From assembly GCA_964450405.1 (NCBI GenBank), contig CAYVCQ010000004.1:1-64000 (forward strand): a DNA stretch of 64,000 bases. The letters run 5' to 3'. Origin of the DNA: WRGT01 sp964450405. Its GTDB lineage: Bacteria > Spirochaetota > UBA4802 > UBA5550. Made by a program: the position numbers and the translations under genes. Shown here one piece after another: positions 8,552 to 17,970 of the stretch; position 1 is the stretch's first letter; each line of letters starts with the position of its first letter. The notes under the pieces were generated by a model. That model was not told the DNA's origin and searched no databases. It saw only the letters and a list, made by a program, of their open reading frames with translations.

Positions 8552-9650
8552 GAGGGACTATTCCTTTTCTTATTTCAAAATGTAGATGAGCACCTGTTAC
8601 AGCTCCGGTTTTTCCTGAAAGAGCAATTTTCTGACCTTTCTTTATCTTTTCATTTAATCCAACAAGAATTCTGCTGTTATGCGCATATATTGTAAGATAA
8701 TTATTTTTATGTGAAATTACAATCATATTACCATATGCATCTTTCCATCCGCTGAAAATGACAGTACCTTCTCCTGCTGCTCTTACAACTGTTCCGACTT
8801 CGGCACCTATATCTAGGCCGCAATGAAATTTTTTATCACCGGAAAATGGATGTGTTCTTATGCCAAAGCCGGATGTAATCGGCCCGCGAAGAGGCCATGA
8901 GAGTACAACTCTGCCTGCGGATAATTTTTCTTTTACCTTCTCAGTTGCAGTTATGCTTTCATTGTTTTCATTTTTTCTGTGGTTATTTTTTTTAATTGCT
9001 ACAGAAGTTTCTATCTTAGATTCTATTTTATTATTTATCTTATTTTCTTTGACTGGCTCAACGGCATCGGGTAAAAATATTTTTTTACCGGCTATTATTT
9101 TTCTTCCATCGATATTATTATGTTCAGCTATAATATCTATTTCAACTTTATATTTTTGAGATATTTCTGTTAAAGTATCCCCTTTTCTGATTTTATAAAA
9201 GACACCTTTAGTTGAAGGTATAAGCAATATATCGTTTTCTTTTAAAAATTTAGGATTTTTTATATCATTAATTTCTATGAGTTTATTTATAGTGATGTTA
9301 GATTTTTTTGCGATTGACCAGAGGCTTTCGTTATGCTTGATTCGATACTCAACAAGATGTAATCTTTTATCAGAACCGGGTAATTTTTTAAGTATTTCTT
9401 TTTGATCTCCGGGTTTTATTATTGTTTTTGTTAAGCCATCATCAAATGAGTTATCAAAAATTATACCGCCTTCAGCAGGCTCCTGTTCAGATCCTGTAAA
9501 AGTTCTATCGCTCTCCATCTGCAGATTGTCTATAATATAAGAGTTTTTAATAGGATCGCTGCTTATTTCTTCGGAAAAAAGGATCCTGGGTGGTAATAAA
9601 CAAACAAGCAGTATTGTTAACATATTTATTATTAGATTTTTTACTTTCAT
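8526..9650 (-). CDS. LysM and M23 peptidase domain protein (murein endopeptidase or EnvC/NlpD-like)
   Basis: A cell-wall protein with a signal peptide (residues 1-26). Two LysM peptidoglycan-binding domains follow, near residues 100-146 (YRIKHNESLWSIAKKSN) and 152-194 (YKIRKGDTLTEISQKYKV). After a charged linker comes an M23/LytM peptidase domain from about 255 (GPITSGFGIRTHPFSG). The zinc ligands of active M23 enzymes appear to be present: HCGLDIG (H and D) and HLHFEIRKG (second H of HxH). This suggests a functional zinc endopeptidase that cuts peptide cross-links, though an amidase-activator role as in EnvC or NlpD is possible. The gene is upstream of the TPR protein gene on the same strand. 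Confidence 0.93.
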   Translation of the reverse strand: MKVKNLIINMLTILLVCLLPPRILFSEEISSDPIKNSYIIDNLQMESDRTFTGSEQEPAEGGIIFDNSFDDGLTKTIIKPGDQKEILKKLPGSDKRLHLVEYRIKHNESLWSIAKKSNITINKLIEINDIKNPKFLKENDILLIPSTKGVFYKIRKGDTLTEISQKYKVEIDIIAEHNNIDGRKIIAGKKIFLPDAVEPVKENKINNKIESKIETSVAIKKNNHRKNENNESITATEKVKEKLSAGRVVLSWPLRGPITSGFGIRTHPFSGDKKFHCGLDIGAEVGTVVRAAGEGTVIFSGWKDAYGNMIVISHKNNYLTIYAHNSRILVGLNEKIKKGQKIALSGKTGAVTGAHLHFEIRKGIVPLNPLRILK

Positions 9651-9843
9651 ATATTCATAATCGGTTTGATTCCCGCATTACTTTATTAAGAAAGCATTAT
9701 TCTTTGATATCTTTCAATGAATAACAAGGAGTCTTGTCACTACTTATTAACAGGTGGTAAATGTATACCACCAATGTGATTATTGAACCGGTAAAGTAAA
9801 ATTATCTTTGATTTTTAAAGCGGAGTTATGTCTATTTCAGTAG

Positions 9844-10224
9844 TTATTTTTTTAAAAATTTGAATTTCCAGTCGATTTTTTTACTTTCAAGATGCTTTTC
9901 AAACTCTTTTACTGATGTGAAGTATTCTCTATAAGGTGTGTCATAAAACTCGCAAGCTCCAACGGAATCACCGTGATCCCTGCAGATTGCCGGACGATTT
10001 CCATATATTGCGCATCTCTTTTCATCATTCATCTTCTCGCAGGGTGTGCGGAATTCTACAAACCAGGTTCTGGAATGATCAACAAAAACATTTACATTTT
10101 TATGTGCAAGATACCATCTGATACTGTCATAATCCTTTTTTCTGGTGGGCCTTTCGAGTTCAACTGCTACATAATCGCAGCATCTGCCTCCGCATTCTTT
10201 ACATGGCGGTTCAAATTCTTCCAT
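9844..10224 (-). CDS. YkgJ-type cysteine cluster protein
   Basis: A 126-residue member of the CxxCxxCC zinc/iron chelatase family. The N-terminal cluster has C8, C11, C15 and C16 (CKECGGRCC). It is followed by PCEKMNDEKRCAIYGNRPAI with further cysteines in the family pattern CxxL..xxRCxIYxxRPxxCR, then the conserved aromatic region CEFYDTPYREYF. The protein probably binds a metal cluster; its reaction is not known. It lies between the peptidase gene and the NAD(P)HX repair gene with no close operon partner. Confidence 0.88.
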   Translation of the reverse strand: MEEFEPPCKECGGRCCDYVAVELERPTRKKDYDSIRWYLAHKNVNVFVDHSRTWFVEFRTPCEKMNDEKRCAIYGNRPAICRDHGDSVGACEFYDTPYREYFTSVKEFEKHLESKKIDWKFKFLKK

Positions 10225-10274
10225 AATATTTCCATTCCGGTATTTTGTGTAAAATAAATTTCAGTAATTTATTT

Positions 10275-11816
10275 TTACTGATTAGATTTATATTTTATTA
10301 CTTTTCGTATGTTATTGATAATATCAGATGCACTCATTGTTGAAACAGCTTGAGTTTCAGAATAAACTTCGGCACACAATCCATGAATATATACTCCCGC
10401 AGCAGCAGCTTCAATTGCACCGATATTCAGATTCATAAATGCACCTATTATTCCGGATAGAACGTCTCCTGATCCAGCTGTAGCCAGGCCGTTATTTCCT
10501 GTGGTATTTATAAAAGATGTGTCCCCGTTGGAAACAATTGAAGCAGGCCCCTTTATAACAGTTATACAACCTGTATTCTTTGCCAATTCTATACAGCTTT
10601 GAAGTCTGTTATTCTTTATAAAATCTATATCTTTATTCAAGACTCTTGAAGCTTCCATAAAGTGTGGTGTGATTATAAACTCCATATTTTCCGGTAATTT
10701 TTCTTTCTTTAAAAAATCTGCTAAATAAAAAAGACCATCACCATCAATAAGAATTCTTTTTACATCAGAATTATTTAATAGCTGAAGAGTATTTTTAAAA
10801 ATTCTTTCAGAATATATAGTTCTCCCCAATCCCGGGCCGATTATAACAGACTTGAATTTTTTAGTTTTAAAGAGTTCACTGAGCAGTTCTGAATCAGGAT
10901 CTTCCGGTAGTGATATTGTCATGGCCTCAGGTATTTTTCCGGCAATAATATCTCTTGATCTATTTACTGTTGCTATTGTTGCAAGACCGCATCCTGATTT
11001 AAAAAGTGCGGATGCACTGAGAAGAACAGCACCCTCCATGCCGGTAAATCCACCTATAAGGAGAGTATGTCCCTTATCTCCTTTATGTATGTCAGGTTCG
11101 GAGTTAATAATCGTTATAGTTTCAAATAAACCTTCATCAATTAGTGAAACTTTTAACTTTTTGTCAGATGTTAAAATAGAAGGGAAACCGATATCCTGTA
11201 TGATCAACTCTCCGCAAAACGACTTGCATGGATAAGTTACAAGAGATATTTTCGGAAGACCAATGGTAATAGTATAATCAGACTTGATGCAGTCACCTGA
11301 TGGAGTTTCGCCATTTGAGCTTAGACCGCTTGGAGTATCGATTGAAACAATAACGTTTCCGGATTTATTAATTATTTTGATGAACTCCAGAGGTATGCCC
11401 TTTGTGGTTCCGATGAAGCCTGTACCAAGAATTGCATCAATGATAATTCCATCTACGGGCAACTGGATAGTAGATAGGTTGAGTTCATCTATCTCATAAA
11501 TTTTAATATTCATTTTTTCGCAAAGATTAACGAAAGTTTTCGATGTTTCAGATACTTGTTCTTTTTTTCCTGAAAGATAAATAACCGGTATAAAGCCTTT
11601 GTTTGAGAGATAGTATGCTGCTGTAAATCCATCTCCGCCATTATTTCCTGAGCCGCAGAAAATTGAAATTTGTTTTTCTTTAAACTTAGTTTCTATGAAA
11701 TCTGCAATTGATCTCCCTGCATTATTCATCAGTACAGATGCCGGGATTCCGATTTCATCTATTGCAATTCTGTCTATTTCACGCATCTCCTGGGCGGTTA
11801 CGACTTTGGTTATCAT
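10275..11816 (-). CDS. nnr: Bifunctional NAD(P)H-hydrate epimerase / ADP-dependent NAD(P)H-hydrate dehydratase
   Basis: Repairs hydrated NADH and NADPH. The N-terminal YjeF/NnrE domain (residues 1-215) carries AQEMREIDRIAIDEIGIPAS and the Rossmann motif FCGSGNNGGDGFTAAYYL. The C-terminal ribokinase-like NnrD domain (about 235-505) carries HKGDKGHTLLIGG and SGCGLATIAT. It ends with the ADP-binding and catalytic GNNGLATAGSGDVLSGIIGA, whose aspartate is the catalytic base. At 513 residues it has the normal length for the fused enzyme. Its start lies one base past the stop of the upstream lipoprotein gene, so the two are likely co-transcribed. Confidence 0.95.
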   Translation of the reverse strand: MITKVVTAQEMREIDRIAIDEIGIPASVLMNNAGRSIADFIETKFKEKQISIFCGSGNNGGDGFTAAYYLSNKGFIPVIYLSGKKEQVSETSKTFVNLCEKMNIKIYEIDELNLSTIQLPVDGIIIDAILGTGFIGTTKGIPLEFIKIINKSGNVIVSIDTPSGLSSNGETPSGDCIKSDYTITIGLPKISLVTYPCKSFCGELIIQDIGFPSILTSDKKLKVSLIDEGLFETITIINSEPDIHKGDKGHTLLIGGFTGMEGAVLLSASALFKSGCGLATIATVNRSRDIIAGKIPEAMTISLPEDPDSELLSELFKTKKFKSVIIGPGLGRTIYSERIFKNTLQLLNNSDVKRILIDGDGLFYLADFLKKEKLPENMEFIITPHFMEASRVLNKDIDFIKNNRLQSCIELAKNTGCITVIKGPASIVSNGDTSFINTTGNNGLATAGSGDVLSGIIGAFMNLNIGAIEAAAAGVYIHGLCAEVYSETQAVSTMSASDIINNIRKVIKYKSNQ

Positions 11817-11817
11817 T

Positions 11818-12876
11818 TTATTTCCATTCGAAAATTTTCATCGTATTATCATAAATATGATACGAATAAATTGTACCATTTTCGTCGTGAATGATTTTTG
11901 AAAAGATATTGTTATTATCAAATTCGACTTTAATATTATTTATAATATTTCCATCCATATTTACCAGCATAAATTTAATCTCTTTACCTTCTATATTCCA
12001 GAAATAGAGAATTTTATCATCAACAATATTGAAAAGAACATTTTTCGGATCCTGTATACTTGTAATCTCTCTAACCACTTTATCTTTTTCAAGAGAAAAC
12101 TCGTAGATTTTTCTATATTTAAATCTTACATCGTGATAATATGCCACCGAGATTACAACTTCCTCTCCGCTTTTAAGAATTACGATATTTTCAATTTTTC
12201 CATTGTATGTGTTATTGTTTTCTTTTTCAGTGAAATCAAGTTTTGAAAAATCTATATATTTTTCTCTTTTCTTCTTGTTGAAACGGAAGAGTTCCCATGT
12301 ATTGAAGGTTCTTGATAAAACAAATAATCTGTCATCAGAATCAACAAAAAGTTTCTCTATGTAAAAGAACGGAATATCCGGTGTTCCGGTTTTACCCATT
12401 GTGTATTGAAGTTCACCGTTTTCATTAAAAACAAGTATATATGACGGTGAAAAATTTGCACCCTCCTGATCTCCGCTTGAAGCACTTTTTGTGAGCAGAC
12501 GGTTCTGGACATAAAGGTTATTGTCATCATCCATTGTGAATGATCCGATGATATTAAAATTGAAGTTAACAGTTTTAAATTTATTCTTATCAATTGACTG
12601 AAGACCGCCTATGATAATTTCCGGCGATGAATTATCATTAAGAATCTGAACTCTCTTAAGAATGTTGTCTGCGGTAATAATTTTATCTTTATGTACTTCA
12701 ATTTTAAATGAAAGGTCATTCAGTGAGTATTCATCTCTTACGATTTGAATCTGACCTGGGCCATCTCCGCTTTTAATTGTAGCAACAGTTTTTGAATTTA
12801 GAGAATTGACAAACCATTGAGTACAACTGCTTAAAGAAAGCAGGCTGATCAAGATCGTTATTATAATTTTTTTCAT
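11818..12876 (-). CDS. Lipoprotein with a probable beta-propeller domain
   Basis: A 352-residue lipoprotein: the signal peptide ends LSLSSC, with the lipid-bearing cysteine at about residue 18. The rest has repeated short strand patterns resembling NHL or six-bladed propellers (GDGPGQIQIVRDEYSL, MDDDNNLYVQNR, VDSDDRLFVLSRTFN, VNMDGNIINNIKVEF). Propeller lipoproteins of this sort are usually binding or scaffold proteins. I cannot name a family with confidence. The gene is directly upstream of nnr; the pairing looks like simple operon proximity. Confidence 0.75.
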   Translation of the reverse strand: MKKIIITILISLLSLSSCTQWFVNSLNSKTVATIKSGDGPGQIQIVRDEYSLNDLSFKIEVHKDKIITADNILKRVQILNDNSSPEIIIGGLQSIDKNKFKTVNFNFNIIGSFTMDDDNNLYVQNRLLTKSASSGDQEGANFSPSYILVFNENGELQYTMGKTGTPDIPFFYIEKLFVDSDDRLFVLSRTFNTWELFRFNKKKREKYIDFSKLDFTEKENNNTYNGKIENIVILKSGEEVVISVAYYHDVRFKYRKIYEFSLEKDKVVREITSIQDPKNVLFNIVDDKILYFWNIEGKEIKFMLVNMDGNIINNIKVEFDNNNIFSKIIHDENGTIYSYHIYDNTMKIFEWK

Positions 12877-13169
12877 GTTTAACCGTTCATCCCATTAGCA
12901 AAATTTTAAGTAACTATTATTTTGCGACTATAGCATTTTACGAATTTATTTTATATATGTTTTTACCAGGTACTGCTTGTCATTTCCGTAAATACGGGAA
13001 TCAATTTTTTATTTAACACTTGTGCTATCTTAAAAATGATCTCTGCCTTCGCGGAGATGGTACAATGGCTTAATTCAAACGTTAACTTCTATAACTAGAA
13101 AATTTTAAATTGCAACTAACTTTTGAGCGCTCGTGCAGGGATGAGCGCTGCACGATTGAGTAGTTATAT
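12877..13169. other. Intergenic region with several hairpins
   Basis: No gene is seen. It holds a half copy of the TGTCAT repeat family (12979-13002, with TTCCGT and ACGGGAA arms), an eight-base-pair hairpin with a CTTC loop at 13039-13058, and the perfect hairpin TCGTGCAG/CTGCACGA at 13131-13155. None is followed by a clear T-run. They look like dispersed repeat debris downstream of purQ. Confidence 0.45.
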
Positions 13170-13979
13170 TTATTTAAAATAATTAACTGCATTATTAAAT
13201 AGAGTTATACCATCGCTGTAAACCGGAATTCCTTTTCTTTCTCTGATATATTGTTCTTTTAATAAAGTCCAGTCATCTCTCTGAGTGAAGAACATCCCTC
13301 TTTCCGGATGCGGCATCATTCCCATAATTCTTCCGTTTGGACTGCATATAGAGGCAATATCATTCATAGATCCGTTAGGGTTATATGGAAATTCTGAATC
13401 AGCTCTTGTTCCATCATTTTTAATATATCTCATAGATACAAGATTCATTGATTCAATTTTGTTAATTATATTTTCCGGCGCATAAAAGTTTCCCTCACCG
13501 TGAGCTATGGGAATATGCATTCTTTCAATGTTTTTTGTAAATACAGATGGAGAATTCTTTTCAATCATTACATCAACCCATCTGCACTGGTACCTGAATG
13601 AATTGTTATATTCAAGTGCAGTCTGTGCAGAACCATCAAAATGATCAATCAATGGAAGAAGACCCAGGTTGACAAGAACCTGGAATCCGTTACAGATTCC
13701 AAGTGTTAATGTATCTCTATCAATAAACTTTCTGAGTTCTTCAAAGAGATTGTTTTTCATTCTATTGGCAAGAGCCTTCCCGCTACCGGTATCATCACCG
13801 TAGGAAAATCCTCCAGGGAAAACAAGTATCTGAAAATCATCAAGGATTTTACTGTTTTCAATAAGATCATTAATATGGACAATTTCAGAAGAAGACCCAG
13901 CCGTGTTAAATGCGAAGGCTGTCTCTTCTTCGCAGTTTATTCCATAGCCGGTAAGAACAAGCGTTGCAGGTTTTGCCAT
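13170..13979 (-). CDS. purQ: Phosphoribosylformylglycinamidine synthase, glutaminase subunit (PurQ)
   Basis: The class I glutamine amidotransferase subunit that supplies ammonia for the fourth step of purine synthesis. The nucleophile elbow is GICNGFQ with C96. The His-Glu pair is in MMPHPERGMFF (H224, E226), and the oxyanion strand is FPGGFSYGDD. At 269 residues it is longer than the short PurQ of Bacillus (about 227). It resembles the C-terminal amidotransferase domain of single-chain FGAM synthases. It starts 10 bases after the purL stop, so the two genes form an operon. Confidence 0.96.
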   Translation of the reverse strand: MAKPATLVLTGYGINCEEETAFAFNTAGSSSEIVHINDLIENSKILDDFQILVFPGGFSYGDDTGSGKALANRMKNNLFEELRKFIDRDTLTLGICNGFQVLVNLGLLPLIDHFDGSAQTALEYNNSFRYQCRWVDVMIEKNSPSVFTKNIERMHIPIAHGEGNFYAPENIINKIESMNLVSMRYIKNDGTRADSEFPYNPNGSMNDIASICSPNGRIMGMMPHPERGMFFTQRDDWTLLKEQYIRERKGIPVYSDGITLFNNAVNYFK

Positions 13980-13989
13980 TTGTAATTCC

Positions 13990-16989
13990 TTAATATTTTT
14001 TTAACGTTTTCTTATAGCTTAAATCTAGTTCAGAGATATTTGTATTTATAATTCTGCTGCCGGAAACCCCTTCTATTGTAAAAGATAAATCGCTGGTGAC
14101 AATACCCAGGAGATTACAAGGGAGATCTGTGAAAAGTTTTTCAAACGTTTCTTTATTTTCCGGATTTACGGATACAATAAATCTGCCTTGCGACTCTGAG
14201 TAAAGCAGTATGTCATTTCTTTTAAGAGGATTATTTTTTATGTTTGAGAGTTTTACTTCACTTCCAAGCATTCCGGCTATTGAAGATTTTGCTAATCCCA
14301 CTGCAAGCCCGCCCCTTTCGAGACTGATGCATGAAGCGGCGAAACGCTGCTCAATTGCTTTTTCCATCGCTTTGTAAACTTTTTTTGAAAGCTCTGCATT
14401 TACCTTGGGAATATTTGTTCCAACATATTTTTTAACATGTTCACGCTCTCCGACAAATGCGTTATATTCGCTTCCGCCGGTTTCATCATATGTATTTCCA
14501 ATCAGATAGATCAGGTCACCGGGAACTTTAAAATCTATTGTAACTGCTTTAGTTATATCCTGCATAACTCCAATCGAGGAGATAAGAAGTGTTGGAGGGA
14601 TTGATATATCAATCTCATTAAAATCCGAGTCATATCCTTTGAAATCGTTAAACATACTGTCTTTACCTGAAATATAGGGAGTTCCGTATGCTACGGCAAA
14701 ATCATAACAGGCTTTTCCCGCATTCTTAAGCTGCCATAATCTTTCAGGATTATTTGAATCGCACCAGCAGAAATTATCCAGTATTGCAAGATGATCAATT
14801 GATGCTCCGGCAGATATTGCATTTCTGACAGCAGTATCAATTGAACAGGCGGCCATCCAGTAAGTGTCTATATCGCTGTATGAGGGATATAATCCTTGAG
14901 ACAGGACAACTCCCTTATTTGAGGTCAGTAGCGGCCTTATAACCGAAACATTTGAGTTTACACGACCTTTACCCTGCAGAGGTTTTGTAACAGATCCTCC
15001 CTGTACTTCATGGTCGTATTGCGATGATATATATTCAAAACTGCATATATTTAGCCGTGAAAGCATATTCAGAAAAACTTCATTATGATCTTCAGGTTCA
15101 TTGAAAACAACCTGTTTTGTTTCTACATCCGGTTTTTCTGTATAAAGATTACGTTTGGGGAGTCCATCATGGAGAAAGTCGAGTTTAAGATTAAAGATTT
15201 CTTTCCCCTTGTAGTTTACTACTCCTCTACCGGTTGATGTAAACTTCCCGATTATGGTAGCTTCAACTCCGCGCTTATTCATCAGTCCGATAAATTCATC
15301 AGTTTTGTTCCCGGGAACCGAAAGTGTCATGCGCTCCTGAGATTCACTCACCCATATCTGCCATGGAGATAAGCCGTGATACTTCAATGGAATTGTTTCC
15401 AGATCCACGATAAATCCGCCACACTCCTTTGCCATCTCAGCAACAGAACATGATAGCCCGCCGGCGCCATTATCTGTGATTGAATTATAAAGACCAGCGT
15501 CTCGAGCTTCTTTAATTATTGCATCGGATAATTTCTTCTGTGTAATTGGATCACCGATCTGTACGGCAGTTGCAGGACTTCCGGAGTATAATGCTTCAGA
15601 AGAGAATGTTGCCCCGTGGATGCCGTCACGCCCGACTCTTCCTCCTACTACAACTATGGAATCTCCATCCATTGCACTTTTCTCAACTGATGATCGTCCT
15701 GCAGTCTTTTTCGGCATAAGACCTATTGTGCCTACGAAAACAAGCGGTTTACCCTTATATCTCTCTTCGAAATAGATAAATCCCTGAGGAGTAGGAATAC
15801 CTGATGTATTTCCTCCTGCATTAACTCCATGAACTACCCCTTCCATAATTCTTCGCGGGGAGAGAAGTTTAGAATCTTCAGATTTATTTTTATATACCGG
15901 AATTTCATCTTCAGGATCAGCAAAGCAGAATCCGAAACGGTTGGCAACAGGTTTGGCGCCCATTCCGAATCCGATAGAGTCCCGGTTTACACCGACAATA
16001 CCTGTGATAGCACCACCAAATGGATCGAGCGCGCTTGGACTGTTATGAGTTTCTACTTTATCTGAAATAATATAATCGTCATCAAAATCTATTCCACCTG
16101 AATTATCAGTAAAAACAGATACACAGAAATCCCTGCCTCCCTTTTCTTTTCTTATTCTTGCAGTTGCATCCCGTATGCAGCTTTTATATAATCCGGCCGG
16201 GGTGTCATCATCGATTGCAGCTGCAAAGATTGTATGCTTGCAGTGTTCACTCCAGGTCTGAGCTATTGATTCAAGTTCAATATCCGTGGGTTCTCTCTTC
16301 TCTTCGTTGTGAAAGTATTCCTTTATAACATTCATGGAAAGCATATCAAGGGCGAGAGGACCTCTTCGTGTCCCATCACTATTTTCTATTCCTTCACGGC
16401 CTATGCGCTGAAGGGACTCTTCATTAATATTCAGATTAACAAGATCAACTCCTGTTTCTTCAGATATATGAACTACAGGTATTTCATACCCCATGCCATT
16501 ACCGGAGATGTATGCATCCCGCGGGAGAATTTTTATTCTTTGAATGAGAGGATTGTAAAGCTCCCTGCCGATTGAATGAATAGTTGCAGAATCAAATTTT
16601 CCGCTGAAAAAATAGCATGTGGTATAAAAGACAGATTTTTCACTGTCAAATTTCTTCTTAAAGAAATCTTCAAGAGATTCTCTTACAGTATGTGAGACAT
16701 TATCTGTAACTCCGGGAAGAAATCCCACTTCAATGCAGTAATCGAAATTATCCGGAATATATGGACGATTAATTGAATAATTCTGTGTTACAGGCTGAAT
16801 TAGAGTCTCTGCTGCATTCTGTATATCTTTTTCATTAACATCTATATCCAACAAATAATTATCTGAAATATATACCTTATCGATAGAGTAACCGAGTGTT
16901 GCAAATTTTCTCTTTACGGCAGATCCTCTTGGATCTTCTTTTTTATAAAAAACTTCAATTCTGAATCCGGCAGTGCTTGGTTGTGGCAT
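13990..16989 (-). CDS. purL: Phosphoribosylformylglycinamidine synthase, PurS-PurL fusion subunit
   Basis: Converts FGAR to FGAM with ATP and ammonia from PurQ. The start at 16989 (MPQPSTAGF) follows GGAGA; an upstream ATG at 17040 would add 17 unlikely residues, so the protein is 999 residues. The front end carries a PurS-like motif (FRIEVFYKKEDPRGSAVKR, matching the PurS pattern DPxGxAVxxxLxxLG). A second related unit follows near residue 80 (CIEVGFLPGVTDNVSHTVRE). The catalytic AIRS-like halves then begin with TWSEHCKHTIFAA and include NGAGGLSCSVAEMAKECGG and PYISGKDSMFND. The amidotransferase domain is absent and encoded by the next gene, so this is a split version of the large FGAM synthase. 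Confidence 0.95.
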   Translation of the reverse strand: MPQPSTAGFRIEVFYKKEDPRGSAVKRKFATLGYSIDKVYISDNYLLDIDVNEKDIQNAAETLIQPVTQNYSINRPYIPDNFDYCIEVGFLPGVTDNVSHTVRESLEDFFKKKFDSEKSVFYTTCYFFSGKFDSATIHSIGRELYNPLIQRIKILPRDAYISGNGMGYEIPVVHISEETGVDLVNLNINEESLQRIGREGIENSDGTRRGPLALDMLSMNVIKEYFHNEEKREPTDIELESIAQTWSEHCKHTIFAAAIDDDTPAGLYKSCIRDATARIRKEKGGRDFCVSVFTDNSGGIDFDDDYIISDKVETHNSPSALDPFGGAITGIVGVNRDSIGFGMGAKPVANRFGFCFADPEDEIPVYKNKSEDSKLLSPRRIMEGVVHGVNAGGNTSGIPTPQGFIYFEERYKGKPLVFVGTIGLMPKKTAGRSSVEKSAMDGDSIVVVGGRVGRDGIHGATFSSEALYSGSPATAVQIGDPITQKKLSDAIIKEARDAGLYNSITDNGAGGLSCSVAEMAKECGGFIVDLETIPLKYHGLSPWQIWVSESQERMTLSVPGNKTDEFIGLMNKRGVEATIIGKFTSTGRGVVNYKGKEIFNLKLDFLHDGLPKRNLYTEKPDVETKQVVFNEPEDHNEVFLNMLSRLNICSFEYISSQYDHEVQGGSVTKPLQGKGRVNSNVSVIRPLLTSNKGVVLSQGLYPSYSDIDTYWMAACSIDTAVRNAISAGASIDHLAILDNFCWCDSNNPERLWQLKNAGKACYDFAVAYGTPYISGKDSMFNDFKGYDSDFNEIDISIPPTLLISSIGVMQDITKAVTIDFKVPGDLIYLIGNTYDETGGSEYNAFVGEREHVKKYVGTNIPKVNAELSKKVYKAMEKAIEQRFAASCISLERGGLAVGLAKSSIAGMLGSEVKLSNIKNNPLKRNDILLYSESQGRFIVSVNPENKETFEKLFTDLPCNLLGIVTSDLSFTIEGVSGSRIINTNISELDLSYKKTLKKY

Positions 16990-17354
16990 AAATATTCTCC
17001 ATTTAATGGATTTATTAAAAATAACAGCGTAAATGTCCACAATTTTTCTCGAATTAAGAGAATGTTATTACTATTTGCTAAAAGAATAGTTTTCTATTTA
17101 TTTAAAGAATTGAATCAGCTCATAGTGTTGTGCAGATATAAACACCTCAAGCCCTGGATTTATGATTTTTGACAAAATTGTACTCTTTACCTCTGAGTAA
17201 GGTAAATGGATAAGTTTTCTAGTATTCAGCAGTTAATTACTTTTTTTTATTATTTATCTAAAATAATTTGACTTATATTATCATAAGTAACAAAAAACCC
17301 TTTATATTTACGAATATATTGTTATTTATTTTTTAAGAAAAAGCGAGGTTTTCG
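16990..17354. other. Divergent intergenic region upstream of purL and the FKBP gene
   Basis: No gene or recognisable purine riboswitch is seen. It holds a seven-base-pair hairpin TTTACCT/AGGTAAA at 17186-17206, and TTGACA and TTGACT hexamers at 17169 and 17268 without convincing partners. Promoters for both flanking genes must lie here but I cannot place them. Confidence 0.4.
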
Positions 17355-17909
17355 ATGCTGACAGTAGATGAAAATAAGGTGGTAACCTTCGAATATACGC
17401 TGAAAAATGATGGTGGTGAAATATTAGACAGCTCTGCTAAGACTGCACCTCTGGAATATCTTCACGGTTCAGGTAATATTATACCGGGTCTTGAGGCTGA
17501 ACTTGAAGGGAAAAAGGTTGGTGACAAGTTTAAAGCAACAATCGAAGCGGAAGATGCATACGGTTTGAGATTTGATGAACTTGTTCAGAAAATAGATAAA
17601 GAAAAATTATCTCATCTTCCCAGTATCGAAGTTGGTTTACAGCTTCAGGCTTATGATGAAGATGGAATGCAGATTCTTACTATTGTTGATATTTCTGAAA
17701 ATGAAGTAACTGTAGATGGTAATCATCCATTGGCTGGAGAAAGGCTGCACTTTGATGTTGAGATTGTAGACATTAGAGAGGCAACTGAAGATGAGATCGA
17801 ATTCGGTATCAATGGCGGAGATTGCGGATGCGGCGGAGATAGCTGCGGTGACGGATGCGGAACAGAAGATACAAAGGGATGCGGCGGCGGATGTTCAAGC
17901 TGCGGCTGA
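17355..17909 (+). CDS. slyD: FKBP-type peptidyl-prolyl isomerase, SlyD-like, with metal-binding tail
   Basis: Prolyl isomerase and chaperone of the SlyD class. The FKBP part has VTFEYTLKNDGGEILDSS and PLEYLHGSGNIIPGLEAELE, followed by the inserted-flap domain (ATIEAEDAYGLRFDELVQ to about 125) and HPLAGERLHFDVEIVDI. The C-terminal 31 residues are glycine- and cysteine-rich with nine cysteines (DCGCGG, DSCGDGCG, GCGGGCSSCG). In SlyD such tails are histidine/cysteine-rich and bind nickel for hydrogenase or urease maturation; here cysteine alone is used. The start follows GAGG. A strong terminator lies directly downstream. Confidence 0.9.
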   Translation: MLTVDENKVVTFEYTLKNDGGEILDSSAKTAPLEYLHGSGNIIPGLEAELEGKKVGDKFKATIEAEDAYGLRFDELVQKIDKEKLSHLPSIEVGLQLQAYDEDGMQILTIVDISENEVTVDGNHPLAGERLHFDVEIVDIREATEDEIEFGINGGDCGCGGDSCGDGCGTEDTKGCGGGCSSCG

Positions 17910-17940
17910 TTTGTTAATATACAACCGTTGAAGTAATACG

Positions 17941-17970
17941 AACAAGGGGCATCAGCCCCTTGTTTTATTT
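17941..17970 (+). terminator. Rho-independent terminator of the FKBP gene
   Basis: ACAAGGGGC and GCCCCTTGT pair around ATCA, followed by TTTATTTTATT. The T-run overlaps the 3' end of the convergent phosphohexomutase gene. Confidence 0.92.

Noticed and set aside
16990..17354. A purine riboswitch upstream of purL
   Set aside because: The conserved three-way junction bases of purine aptamers could not be found on the minus strand.
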